Shown piece by piece: positions 29,015-38,483 of a stretch of 64,000 nt of DNA (positions are counted from its first letter, which is position 1; every line of letters starts with the position of its first letter). The translations under genes and the position numbers were made by a program. A model generated the notes under the pieces. It was not told the origin of the DNA. It was given only the letters and a program-made list of their open reading frames with translations, and did no database searches. The stretch lies in NCBI GenBank assembly GCA_025358055.1, contig JANYKV010000151.1, positions 1 through 64,000 on the forward strand. Direction: 5' to 3'. Origin of the DNA: Gemmatimonadota bacterium. GTDB taxonomy: Bacteria > Gemmatimonadota > Gemmatimonadetes > Gemmatimonadales > GWC2-71-9.

Positions 29015-30811
29015 TCAGTTTTCGGGGACGCCCGAGTCGTCGAGAATCCGTGGAGTGACCATGATGATCAGATCCTTGCGCTCCTCGACCGTGCTGTTGA
29101 ATGAGAAGAGGCTGCCGATGAGGGGTAGGCTCGAGAGCAGCGGCATTCCGGACCGGGCCTTGGTCACTGTGGTCACGGTGAGTCCGCCGATCACGGCGGT
29201 TTCGCCGTCCGACACGAGCTGCTGCGTCTCCGCCTTCTGGATATCGATGATGAAGCCGAGGTCTGCGGCCGCGACGGTGCGGATATCCGATCGCTCGACC
29301 GAGATCGTCATCAGCACCTGCCGGTTATTGGTGACGTGTGGCGTCGCGGTGAGCCGGATGCCGGTTGTCTTGAACGAGACCGTCGCACGGGGCGGTTGCC
29401 CCGCGCCGGTTCCGGAGCTGAGGTCGATGACTCGCACCGGGGTTTCGGACCCGACCAGGATTTCGGCCCGCTTGTTGTCGATTGTCGTGGTCAGCGGCTC
29501 GGCTTGCACATCGGCGAGTTCCACCTTCTCGAGGGCGCTGAGGAAGCTCGTCAACTTGAATCGTCCAATCGCAGTGGAGAACATGAGCTCCAGAGCCGAG
29601 GAGGGCACGAGCGCATCGGCATTGCCGACCGCGGACAGTGAGTTGCCTCCGAGGTTGACGATGTTGATGCCGGGGAGGTATGGCTGGTTAGCCTTCGTCG
29701 GATCGGGGCGCTGCACCACCTTATTGAAGAACTGATCGCTCGAGCCCAAGTCGTACTTCAGTCCGAGCTGCTCGGTCTGGGTCCGATCGACAAAGACCAG
29801 CTTGGCCTGAATGGAGACCGACGGAGTCCGGATGTCGAGGCCCCGAGCGAAGTCCACGATCGAATTGATCCGTGACTTAGTGTCGGTCAGGATCAGCGAG
29901 TTGGAGGCCGTATCGGGGATGACCTTGCCCCGGCCCTTCGTAAGAATCCCTTCCAACGATTTGCCCAACTCAGCGGCGCGGGCATAGTTGACCCGGACCA
30001 CATGCGTCTCAAGCGGCTCGAGAGAGTCGATTTCCGCCAGTGTCTTCGGGGCATCGACCCGAATGATTCCTCCGGGCCCTTCTTGGGCGGAGAGGCCCTG
30101 CGCGGCGAGAATGGCCTGGAAGGCTAGCGGCCATGGCTTGTCTTTGATTTCGGCGGAGACCTCGCCTTTAACGTCTTTGCCGACGATGATCGTCCGGCCA
30201 CTGACGGCAGCGAAGCCCGCGACGACTTCTTGGATACTGGCCCGATCCCAGGTCACCGAAATCCGCGGCTCCGCCGCATTTGGTGTGGCGAGATCCCGGT
30301 CAGCCTTGGGCGGAACCACCTCGGGCGCCCGACGGGCGGATTGCGGTGCCGCAGGCGACGGCGCGAACGCCGACAGTTCCCCCGTGGGGGTGGACGACCA
30401 GGCGAGGAAGCTCTGGTCGGTGCCGAACGACACTCGAATCGTCTCGGCCCCCCGCTCGATACGATAGTCGCGGATGCGATCGAGGTTGAGCACCACTCGA
30501 ACCACGTTGGGCGAGAACTGGCGGATCTTGATGTTCTGCACCCCGCCGCGGCTCACGCCGTCATAGCCGACATCGCCGCCGGAGGCCAAAGTGGCCCCCT
30601 TCACGTCGAGCACGAGACGCGGGGGATCTCCGAGCGTGAAGTCTTTCACTTCGACCGCGCCTCGGATTTGGATGACAAGCTCCGCACGCCCATTGCTGGG
30701 CACGAGACTGACGGCCATCACTTGGCCCTCAGGCTCTGCGGTGGCGCGGAGTGGCATCGCGGCGCCGAGCATCACAGCGCTTGCGAGCAACAGTCGGGAA
30801 GTACTTCTCAT
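29015..30811 (-). CDS. pilQ: Type IV pilus secretin PilQ
   Basis: AMIN domain (LGDPPRLVLDVKGA), secretin N domains, C-terminal SDGETAVIGGLTVTTVTKARSGMPLLSSLPLIGSLF. Confidence 0.93.
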   Translation of the reverse strand: MRSTSRLLLASAVMLGAAMPLRATAEPEGQVMAVSLVPSNGRAELVIQIRGAVEVKDFTLGDPPRLVLDVKGATLASGGDVGYDGVSRGGVQNIKIRQFSPNVVRVVLNLDRIRDYRIERGAETIRVSFGTDQSFLAWSSTPTGELSAFAPSPAAPQSARRAPEVVPPKADRDLATPNAAEPRISVTWDRASIQEVVAGFAAVSGRTIIVGKDVKGEVSAEIKDKPWPLAFQAILAAQGLSAQEGPGGIIRVDAPKTLAEIDSLEPLETHVVRVNYARAAELGKSLEGILTKGRGKVIPDTASNSLILTDTKSRINSIVDFARGLDIRTPSVSIQAKLVFVDRTQTEQLGLKYDLGSSDQFFNKVVQRPDPTKANQPYLPGINIVNLGGNSLSAVGNADALVPSSALELMFSTAIGRFKLTSFLSALEKVELADVQAEPLTTTIDNKRAEILVGSETPVRVIDLSSGTGAGQPPRATVSFKTTGIRLTATPHVTNNRQVLMTISVERSDIRTVAAADLGFIIDIQKAETQQLVSDGETAVIGGLTVTTVTKARSGMPLLSSLPLIGSLFSFNSTVEERKDLIIMVTPRILDDSGVPEN

Positions 30812-31356
30812 GGCCTCTCATCCTCCTGCTTGCGGAGTGTGAGCGTCTCTTGACGCTGCACCCCGAAATCATCGAGCGTGAACGTGATGTCCTTTGGGCG
30901 GATCTCCGCCACTCTCATGCGACCCAGCCGCTCGCCCGGACGGACATTGTACCGGCGTCCGGTAACCTTCTCGCGCAGCACGGCCACGGTGCTCGAAGCG
31001 GATCGTTCGTTGTAGTAGATCGCCACGAGCTGCAGGTCCGGAAGCTCCGGGCCATTGTGGGCCGAGGTCAAGAGTGAGATGAAGGGATCTCGAGCTCCGC
31101 GCGCGTAGGTGAAGGTTTCCCGGACGATCGTCGTGTCAAGGATGATTTCGCCGGTGTCGGCCGCCGCTTTCCCGGCCCGGGTGGCTCCGGCCTTGCCTTT
31201 GCCGGCCACGCGTTTGACGCCGGCGTTCTGTGCGGGCGCGCCTTCTTCCAGTGCCGCGTCCAGCGCCGTTTTGGCTGGTTTCGCGGCGGCGTCCTTGCCC
31301 CCGCAGGCGGCGAGGCTCACGAGGCACAGGCCGAGGATGACAGACTTAGGTACCAC
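30808..31356 (-). CDS. pilP: Type IV pilus lipoprotein PilP
   Basis: Lipobox SLAACGG, C-terminal PilP-like domain; operon position between pilO and pilQ. Confidence 0.8.
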   Translation of the reverse strand: MVPKSVILGLCLVSLAACGGKDAAAKPAKTALDAALEEGAPAQNAGVKRVAGKGKAGATRAGKAAADTGEIILDTTIVRETFTYARGARDPFISLLTSAHNGPELPDLQLVAIYYNERSASSTVAVLREKVTGRRYNVRPGERLGRMRVAEIRPKDITFTLDDFGVQRQETLTLRKQEDERP

Positions 31357-31978
31357 TCGGCGACCCTCCCGTCCCGCTGGATTTCACGAACGTACGAATT
31401 TGGAAGCTCGCCTCGAGCATGGCGCCACTCGTATCACCCAGCGCCTTGGCCGAGCTGGCCTGGGCCGCAATGAGCTTTAGATCGAAGGGGACGATGATAC
31501 GACGGAGGCTTGCGATGTCGGACAAGAACTCGCCGACCTGATCGAAATGGCCGACGACGGACATCTTGTAGCTATACGTGTCGAACGGCGCGGGTCCGGC
31601 CTCGACCGGTTGAGGAACGACCTGGGAGAGATTGACCCCGCGAATCTTGGCCCGCGTGGAGATGTCATCGAGCAGATTGGGCACTTCGTTGCGCTCGGGA
31701 ACGAACTGGCGCAATAGGCTGAGGGTCGACTTGTAGCCCTCGATCCGTTTGTGCAGCAACTCTACCTTGCCGTTGGCCACATCCCGCTTCACACTGTCGG
31801 TTTGGGAGGTGAGTCGAGTGATGGAATCGCGGAGTGCTTCCACTCGCACTTGTCGCTCTTGGAGGCCCGGCAGTCCCACCATCTTGATGCCGTCACCGGA
31901 ATACCCCATGTACCCAATGGCGACGCCGATGAGCCCAAGGAGGCCGAACTTCATGCTGGGGTTATCGAGAAGTGCCAT
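31346..31978 (-). CDS. pilO: Type IV pilus inner membrane protein PilO
   Basis: Single TM and coiled coil, LSLLRQFVPERNEVPNLLDDISTRAKIRGVNL. Confidence 0.9.
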   Translation of the reverse strand: MALLDNPSMKFGLLGLIGVAIGYMGYSGDGIKMVGLPGLQERQVRVEALRDSITRLTSQTDSVKRDVANGKVELLHKRIEGYKSTLSLLRQFVPERNEVPNLLDDISTRAKIRGVNLSQVVPQPVEAGPAPFDTYSYKMSVVGHFDQVGEFLSDIASLRRIIVPFDLKLIAAQASSAKALGDTSGAMLEASFQIRTFVKSSGTGGSPSGT

Positions 31979-31981
31979 TTG

Positions 31982-32680
31982 TTACCTCTCAGCGCCGGCG
32001 ACGATGGACTTGACGACCGGCACGTTTCGGCTGTAGGCCGAGTCCGCGCGGGTGAAGATGCCCCGGAGGACAAAGGCGGTCACCGCATGATTCTGTTCCA
32101 CGATGGTATTCGCGGACACCGCGGTCACTTCCCCAAGCCACGGTGAATCCTCGAGTTGTCGGAGGAACCGGGTATAACCTTGAATATCGGTCGTCCGGCC
32201 CGTGATCTGGAATTGAACTGGGGCGGGGGCATGTTCCGTCGAGTCGTTGACTGCTGGCGCCGGCGCCGGGACCATGGTGAGATCGACCAACCACGTATAG
32301 GGCGGGAGGGCACGCGAGACCTCGTCCAGAATATGGCCGAGCACGTAGCGATCGCCGTCAACCCGGCGAATGGTGACGATTTGCGCGGCCAAAGAGTCGC
32401 GAATCTTCTCTTCTTTGCGCATTTGCGTAAGCACGCTCTTGAACCGGCGATTCTCGTTACGCGCCGACTCGAGCTTCGGCTCGAGCTGGTTCAACTGCGA
32501 GGAGGTCGTGAAAAAAACATAGCCCAAGAACCCGAGGGCGCCGACCCACACCAGCGCGGCAGCCAAAGGCAGCGGATTTTTGAGCTTCGCGGCGACCTGG
32601 CGCAACGACGCGAGGCTGTTCCCCATGGTGGGGCCGCTTTTCGGTCGCTTGGAGCCGGGTCGCAGGTTGATCGTGATCAT
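31982..32680 (-). CDS. pilN: Type IV pilus assembly protein PilN
   Basis: MITINLRPGS N-terminus, one TM, operon position. Confidence 0.88.
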   Translation of the reverse strand: MITINLRPGSKRPKSGPTMGNSLASLRQVAAKLKNPLPLAAALVWVGALGFLGYVFFTTSSQLNQLEPKLESARNENRRFKSVLTQMRKEEKIRDSLAAQIVTIRRVDGDRYVLGHILDEVSRALPPYTWLVDLTMVPAPAPAVNDSTEHAPAPVQFQITGRTTDIQGYTRFLRQLEDSPWLGEVTAVSANTIVEQNHAVTAFVLRGIFTRADSAYSRNVPVVKSIVAGAER

Positions 32681-32707
32681 GGCAGCGTCAGGACCTCGAA
32701 GCGGGGT

Positions 32708-33751
32708 TCATGCCGCGGTCCGTAGGGCCAACCCCACGGGCAACATCAGCAACGGCGCAACTTCGTCGATGTTCATCGAATCGAAGACCCCGTCGGCCAC
32801 CCGCAGCCGCTCCAATGGGGTCGCGATCTGGACCGGAAGCTTGAGACGCTCGGCGAGTGCCTTGGTGAGCCCCGGGATTCGCGCGCCTCCGCCGGAAACG
32901 AACAACCGCGACAAACCGGCAGCCGACCGGCTCGCCGTCTGCAGGAAGGCTGCGGCCCGTTCAATCCCGACGGCCAGCTCCTCACCCCGCGTCTGGAGGA
33001 AGGGGCCAAGCATTTCCGTAGTTTCGAAACCCTGCAGGTGCTTATCAGCTTCTTCCGCCGACATGCCCCGCTCTCGTTGCATGTCCTCGCGGAACCGGCG
33101 CGTTCCTACCGGCAAATCGCGGGTGAGGACGGGCACGCCGTCATCGAGGATGTTCACATTGGTCATTTCATGACCGATGTTCACCAGCCCCACAACACCG
33201 CGCATCCCATCCGGGTAGTTCAACTCGAAGGCGTTATGCAGAGCAAACGAATCCACGTCGATGACGCTCGGCTGCACTCCAACCTCGGAAAGCAGGGCCA
33301 TTTTCGTCTCGACCAATTCGCGTTTGGCAACCACGAGCAGGACGGACATCTGCAAGCCGTCGCCTTCGGGATCCAGAATCTGGAAATCGAGTTCGACGTT
33401 ATCCATATCAAAGGGGACATGTTGCTGCGCATCCCAACGGATGATGTCGCGAGCTTCCCCCTCTTTCATGCGGTCCATGCTGATTTTCTTGATGATGACA
33501 TCGCGCCCGCCCACGGCGGTCACCACCTGCTTCGGCTTGATCCCCGCCGTCGCAAAGAGGCCCTTCACCGCGTTTGCGACGATCCCGGAGTCCATGACCT
33601 CGCCCTCGACAATGACATCGTCGACGAGCGGGGTGAAGGCGACTTTGGTCAACACAGGTTCACCGGTGCCGTGGGATACCACGACGAGCTTGATCAGGCC
33701 GCTTCCGATGTCGAGCCCCACCGTGGTCCGTACCCGACCGAACAGTGCCAT
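32708..33751 (-). CDS. pilM: Type IV pilus assembly ATPase-like protein PilM
   Basis: Actin-like fold: TTVGLDIGSGLIKLVVV, LVNIGHEMTNVNIL, LFVSGGGARIPGL. Confidence 0.95.
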   Translation of the reverse strand: MALFGRVRTTVGLDIGSGLIKLVVVSHGTGEPVLTKVAFTPLVDDVIVEGEVMDSGIVANAVKGLFATAGIKPKQVVTAVGGRDVIIKKISMDRMKEGEARDIIRWDAQQHVPFDMDNVELDFQILDPEGDGLQMSVLLVVAKRELVETKMALLSEVGVQPSVIDVDSFALHNAFELNYPDGMRGVVGLVNIGHEMTNVNILDDGVPVLTRDLPVGTRRFREDMQRERGMSAEEADKHLQGFETTEMLGPFLQTRGEELAVGIERAAAFLQTASRSAAGLSRLFVSGGGARIPGLTKALAERLKLPVQIATPLERLRVADGVFDSMNIDEVAPLLMLPVGLALRTAA

Positions 33752-34115
33752 ATTTGCCCAGTTTTCTCTGGATTGTTAAGCTACGCTACTACCACGACCA
33801 CCGTTTGTCAAGCTTCCAATGTGCTTGAGGTGACAACGCGTAAAGCTTTTTCTAATAGTCACTTATACGACTGTGAAAGGCACTTCGCGACCCGAGGACC
33901 AGCGCAAGAGAATATCGGGCGCGCCAGGGTGCGGGCTTCCCTGGGGCAACGGCTATGCCAATCTCCGTTAGAACACTATCAAAGTATTGCCATCCAACGG
34001 CTTAGCGCAACACACCCAAATGCTCCATGCCGGGGTCATCCAGCCGTAGCTACCGGATGTTTCGCAAGAAATCTCTCGGTCTGCATCATGTTTTGCAGTA
34101 GGACCAGTCGAGTGT

Positions 34116-34592
34116 CTAATCTGGAAGCGGCGCCCAAGCCCTCTCAGCCAGGGGATGGGCCCCGCCAGGGGTCAATGGGTCCACTCGGACCCAGGCCCCA
34201 ACCAGTGACCGAGCCTCGAGATTTCCGCCCGCATCCTCCATCAAACCATCGGACCGGATCCAGTAGAGCGACCCCGTGAGCCGGACCACCGAGACCACAT
34301 ACGATGCCCCGGTCGAAGTGGAACCGGAGGGGAGGGTCTGGACACCTCCTGGGGACAAAAGACCCAGGGACGGCGCCCAATTCGAGAGCAAAGCTGCCAA
34401 TCCCGCTTCTGCCGCCTCGCGGGCCTCGATCGAGGCCCGAAAGGCGCGCGCAGCCCTTCGTTCGCTGGTCGCCGCAACGAACGCAGTGTTGAGGATGAGG
34501 CCAAGCATCGCGAAAGCGAACAAAACGAGAAGCAATGCAGCCCCTCGTTGGCCGTCACCCCCTGTCGTAGGCAGGTCGGCGGGTCCGTTCAT
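34116..34592 (-). CDS. PilX/GspK-like minor pilin
   Basis: Prepilin-type N-terminus QRG|AALLLVLFAFAMLGLILNTAF lacking Glu at +5. Confidence 0.65.
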   Translation of the reverse strand: MNGPADLPTTGGDGQRGAALLLVLFAFAMLGLILNTAFVAATSERRAARAFRASIEAREAAEAGLAALLSNWAPSLGLLSPGGVQTLPSGSTSTGASYVVSVVRLTGSLYWIRSDGLMEDAGGNLEARSLVGAWVRVDPLTPGGAHPLAERAWAPLPD

Positions 34593-35449
34593 CGCGAGTT
34601 CTTCAGGAAGACCACTCGCGAGATGCTGTCTGAGACCGGAGAGGGGGATGAACCGAACCCCGCTCCGGAGGTTCGATCGGTGATTCCTCGAAAAATGATT
34701 CGGACCGCAGCCACGTCGTTGGGTCTCATCGCGGTGGTACCCAAGGAATCGAGATAGCCCAACTCGAACCCGTTGCTCAGGAGCGGGCCAAGGACCGGTT
34801 GAATGACCTCATGAGCTGAAAGGGAATGGACACCGAGCCAGTACTGCCCACTACTCGAGTAGAGGGCCAACCTCATGACCTCGAATGTTCGAAGCGGGGC
34901 GGGAAGCGATAGCGCCGCGAGGGGAACGGCCACGGTATCGACCACGGTTGGCAAATTTAACGCGGCACCCCCACTGGGACACATGGTGGTGGTTGGCGGC
35001 CCCAAAAGCGGAAGGGCTACCCACCGGTCGTCTGCTGCAATCGTCGAATCTCCTTCCACGAACACCAGGATACTGTCTCGCCCCGGTGCTGGGACTCGCA
35101 AAGCGAACCAGAAAGCACTGTCGGCCGTCACCACGACATCGGATGGGGTGATCTGGCAGACTAGCCCCGTTGCGCGAGTGGCGCGATAGCTCACATCCGA
35201 CGAGCCCGTCACTAGAAGGTCCGACGAGATACCGCGATGAACCGCGACATTCCCCAGTTCGGTACCCACCAACTGAGCGGCGACCCGCAGTTCACTGTGA
35301 AGCCCATGGCGTTCGCTTTGACCGCGAGCCACCCGGGGGGCCTGAGTCAGAATTTGGGAGATCAGGCCAACCACGACCAGGAGAAGGACGACAGCCACCA
35401 ACAGTTCAACGAGCGTTGCGCCCCGCCGCCCCGGGAGGTTCAGGGACAT
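34589..35449 (-). CDS. PilW-like prepilin
   Basis: GRRG|ATLVELLVAVVLLLVVVGLISQ; tightly linked to neighbours. Confidence 0.75.
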   Translation of the reverse strand: MSLNLPGRRGATLVELLVAVVLLLVVVGLISQILTQAPRVARGQSERHGLHSELRVAAQLVGTELGNVAVHRGISSDLLVTGSSDVSYRATRATGLVCQITPSDVVVTADSAFWFALRVPAPGRDSILVFVEGDSTIAADDRWVALPLLGPPTTTMCPSGGAALNLPTVVDTVAVPLAALSLPAPLRTFEVMRLALYSSSGQYWLGVHSLSAHEVIQPVLGPLLSNGFELGYLDSLGTTAMRPNDVAAVRIIFRGITDRTSGAGFGSSPSPVSDSISRVVFLKNSR

Positions 35450-35799
35450 GCGATGACCGTCGAGAGGGTTTCGGCGGCGGTCGAACCCGACCGAGGATAC
35501 TGGACCACGACTTCAGCCGAGAAGCCGTTACCCAAAATGCTGCTCCGCCATAGCTCCACGAAACCACCAGGATGCGCCGCGCCACCGTTGGCCGGACCGA
35601 CACAGCTCGGCCGCGAGAGCGTGCCGAGGCGAATTTGTTCGAGGCGATCCTCCGCGATGAGTACCGCCCGTGATTCCGCGCGCGCGTGCGCCACCATGCG
35701 TTCGGTGGCTTGGGCGCCACCCAAGATCACGAGGATGCCCATCGCGAGGAGGACCAACGCAATCATGACTTCGATAAGGGCAAGGCCGGCGCGAGACAT
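35440..35799 (-). CDS. PilV-like prepilin
   Basis: SRAG|LALIEVMIALVLLAMGILVILGGAQA. Confidence 0.75.
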   Translation of the reverse strand: MSRAGLALIEVMIALVLLAMGILVILGGAQATERMVAHARAESRAVLIAEDRLEQIRLGTLSRPSCVGPANGGAAHPGGFVELWRSSILGNGFSAEVVVQYPRSGSTAAETLSTVIACP

Positions 35800-35895
35800 G
35801 GCGTCAAAATGGGCAGCGGTTGCTATCCCGGGTAACCAATGTGTCGCGGTGCAAGAACGAATGTACGCAGGAGACTAAGCGGTGCAGCGGAAATG

Positions 35896-37233
35896 CTATT
35901 CGAGCTCGTAACGTCGAAGTTTGTAGAACAGGGTCCGGAGGCTCACTCCCAGGAGGGTCGCCGCCTCTCGGCGGTTCCCACCGGAGGTGGCAAGGGCTCG
36001 CGCAATTACCTCTCTCTCGAGCGCCTCAACCTGTGGTTTGAGCTCCAGCTTTCCGCTGCCGTGTTCGCCGGAACGGCCGGAGCCCATCGGGAATTGGAAA
36101 TCGGCGCGATCGAGGCGACCGCTCGTGCTCAAGACCGCGGCACGCTCGATGAGCTGTTTGAGCTCGCGAACATTGCCGGGCCATGTGTGCGTCATCAAGG
36201 CCCCTAACGCCTGGGGACTGATGCTCATCGGTCGGGACGTTTTCCGGGAAGCTTGCTGGACAAAATGGGTAACCAGCGCCGCCAGATCCTCGGCCCGTTC
36301 GCGAAGCGGCGGCAGATGGAGACTGAAGCTCGAGAAGCGGCGTAGGAGGTCGGCATTGAACGAGCCGCCGTCCGACGGCGCGTGCAGGTCCACCGTGGTG
36401 GTCGCGATGACTCGTACGTCAGGAGACCGCAAGTGAGCACTACCATTCCCATTCGAGTTGCCGTGCGACGGAGCGGCTTGGGCTAGGACCGACAAGAGCC
36501 GCGCCTGGAGGCGAGGCGAGAGCGCACCGACCTCTTGGAGCACCAGAGTCCCGCCGTCTCCCGCCCGCAATACGTTTTCCCGATCTGCCCCCGGCGTACC
36601 GAAAAGCTCAGCTTCGAGGAGAGATTCCGGAAGTGCGGCGCAATCGAGGCTGATGAACGACGCCTCGCTGCGCGAGCTGTGCCGATGAATGGCGCGGGCC
36701 AATGTTTCCTTGCCGGTCCCCCGCTCACCACTGATCAGGGCGGGCTCGTCGTACGCCGCGGCTCGGGCAGCCAACTCTAAGGCGCTCCGCATCGCAACGC
36801 TTTCGGCGATGACCGCGCTCTCGAGTCCTCTGGCTCCAAGTGAAGCCCGTAGGACGGCGACCTCATGCCGCAGCCGCTCCCGTTCCTCGGCCTTCCGAAG
36901 GATGAGCAAGACTTGTTCGAGGAGAAATGGCTTGTGGACATAGTCGTAGGCCCCTTCTCGCATCGCCGCGAGCGCCTCTGACTCCGAACCGAAGGCGCTC
37001 ATCATGATCAGCAGGGCGGTGCCGCCTTCGGCGCGGTACGATCGAAGAAACCCAAGTCCATCGAGGCGCGGCATGTTCACGTCGCACAGGATGACGCGGA
37101 ACTCCTCGTTCAGCGCCTGCACCAGACCGGACTCACCATCTTCCGCACACGCCACCTGGTAGCCAGCTTCTTCGAGCTGGCGGGCCAAGGGGCGCCGGAG
37201 ATCGGCATCGTCGTCAAGGATGAGCAGGCGCAT
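35896..37233 (-). CDS. NtrC-family response regulator with degenerate sigma54-interaction domain
   Basis: Receiver intact (ILDDDAD, ILCDVNMPRLDG, KPF); Walker A GERGTGKET; no GAFTGA (ELFGTPGADRENVLRAGDGGTLVLQEVG); Fis HTH intact. Confidence 0.9.
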   Translation of the reverse strand: MRLLILDDDADLRRPLARQLEEAGYQVACAEDGESGLVQALNEEFRVILCDVNMPRLDGLGFLRSYRAEGGTALLIMMSAFGSESEALAAMREGAYDYVHKPFLLEQVLLILRKAEERERLRHEVAVLRASLGARGLESAVIAESVAMRSALELAARAAAYDEPALISGERGTGKETLARAIHRHSSRSEASFISLDCAALPESLLEAELFGTPGADRENVLRAGDGGTLVLQEVGALSPRLQARLLSVLAQAAPSHGNSNGNGSAHLRSPDVRVIATTTVDLHAPSDGGSFNADLLRRFSSFSLHLPPLRERAEDLAALVTHFVQQASRKTSRPMSISPQALGALMTHTWPGNVRELKQLIERAAVLSTSGRLDRADFQFPMGSGRSGEHGSGKLELKPQVEALEREVIARALATSGGNRREAATLLGVSLRTLFYKLRRYELE

Positions 37234-37319
37234 GCGGGCGGCCGGTTTGCTGGAAGCGAAATGGGGCACGACCGGTTGTGGTACCCGGGCCCGCGCCCCA
37301 GTCAGCCAAGACTTCGGCT

Positions 37320-37712
37320 TTAGGGACAGACAATCACTCCATCGACCGTCGAAGAAGACGCGGCACTGCCTACACCAACATGGCAGGTTTTCGTAGCCGA
37401 GACGATCGTCACATTCTGAATCTGGATCGAATACCCGGTAGAGTTCCCGGCACTCGCGAGCACGCTGTTGCCGGAGCTCGGCGTGTAGTTCGTGGAGGTC
37501 GCAATCGTCGCGGCATCCGTGTACGTGCTGTTGTCGGCGAGGTAGCCCTCTTCCGCCGTCATGTAGTTGCGGATGTCGGTCCGGATCGAGGCCATCTTTG
37601 ACTTGTCTTTCGTCGATTCGAACTTCGGGATGGCGATGGCGGCCAGAATCCCGATGATCACGACCACGATCAGCAGCTCAATGAGCGTGAAACCGGATTT
37701 CGAGTGCCGCAT
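37320..37712 (-). CDS. Type IV major-type pilin, second copy
   Basis: SKSG|FTLIELLIVVVIIGILAAIAIPKFESTKDKSKMASIRTDIRNYMTAEE; C-terminal Cys pair. Confidence 0.93.
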   Translation of the reverse strand: MRHSKSGFTLIELLIVVVIIGILAAIAIPKFESTKDKSKMASIRTDIRNYMTAEEGYLADNSTYTDAATIATSTNYTPSSGNSVLASAGNSTGYSIQIQNVTIVSATKTCHVGVGSAASSSTVDGVIVCP

Positions 37713-37752
37713 AGAAGTTCGCCTCATCCCTCTTGGAATTGGGGGGGAAGGA

Positions 37753-37773
37753 GCGGCGGCACCGTGCCGCCGC
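37753..37773. terminator. Hairpin between the two pilin genes (possible attenuator)
   Basis: gcggcggcac-c-gtgccgccgc, 10-nt perfect arms; no T-tract. Confidence 0.5.
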
Positions 37774-37792
37774 CCGTCTCCGTCCACCTAGT

Positions 37793-38182
37793 TCACGGGC
37801 ACTTGATGACGCCGTCAAGCGTCGACGAGGAAGCCGCCGACCCGACGCCAACCTGACAGCTACCCGTACCAGTGCTGATCGAGAGGTTCTGAACCTGGAG
37901 CGACCAACCAGAAGCCGTCGCCGCGCCACCAACGAAGGTGTTACCGGACGACAGGGTGAAGTTCGAGGCCAACACGACGTTCGCGCTCGAGCCGTACGCG
38001 GCGTAATCGGAGAAATACGCCTCTTCTGCGGTCATGTAGTTCCGAAGATCCGTCTTCAACGAGGCCAACTTGGCCTTGTCTTTGGTCGCCGCAAACTTCG
38101 GAATCGCGATGGCGGCCAAAATGCCGATGATGACAACCACGATCAACAACTCGATCAACGTGAAGCCCTTACGATTCGACAT
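37793..38182 (-). CDS. pilA: Type IV pilin PilA
   Basis: MSNRKG|FTLIELLIVVVIIGILAAIAIPKFAATKDKAKLASLKTDLRNYMTAEEAYF; C-terminal disulfide-type Cys pair. Confidence 0.95.
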   Translation of the reverse strand: MSNRKGFTLIELLIVVVIIGILAAIAIPKFAATKDKAKLASLKTDLRNYMTAEEAYFSDYAAYGSSANVVLASNFTLSSGNTFVGGAATASGWSLQVQNLSISTGTGSCQVGVGSAASSSTLDGVIKCP

Positions 38183-38264
38183 ACTCTCTGTCCTCCCTCG
38201 AGGTGAACCTACCTAGTATAACTTCGGGCACCGACTACACTGCGATCGTCCCGAGAGGGAGAAG

Positions 38265-38280
38265 AGCAACGATGATGCCA
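38265..38280 (-). promoter_or_regulatory. Candidate sigma54 (-24/-12) promoter of pilA
   Basis: Minus strand aaaTGGCAT-catcg-TTGCTc: GG-N10-GC spacing, about 84 nt upstream of the pilA start, AT-rich upstream region. Confidence 0.6.
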
Positions 38281-38394
38281 TTTGCGATGCGATTTTGTAA
38301 TCGATTGCTACATAACCACTTAACAACACATTGCATGGCATTATTCCGCTCCTCCTCCTCCCGACGACTCGGGGATTTTGCGATAGTCAGACTT

Positions 38395-38409
38395 GGCACC
38401 ATTCCAGCC
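38395..38409 (+). promoter_or_regulatory. Weak sigma54-like element upstream of the first TMTC-like gene
   Basis: ttGGCAC-cattc-caGC: full TTGGCAC -24 element and GG-N10-GC spacing, but -12 is CAGC not TTGC. Confidence 0.3.
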
Positions 38410-38483
38410 CGCGCGCCCCGACTTCTTGAGCCCCCCAGTCCGCAGCACTACCATTCCCGCCGAGCGCGTTCCCGCTCGCATTC

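Noticed and set aside
33038-34279. 413-aa plus-strand ORF
   Set aside because: Mostly antisense to pilM and extends through the non-coding gap; no recognisable domain.
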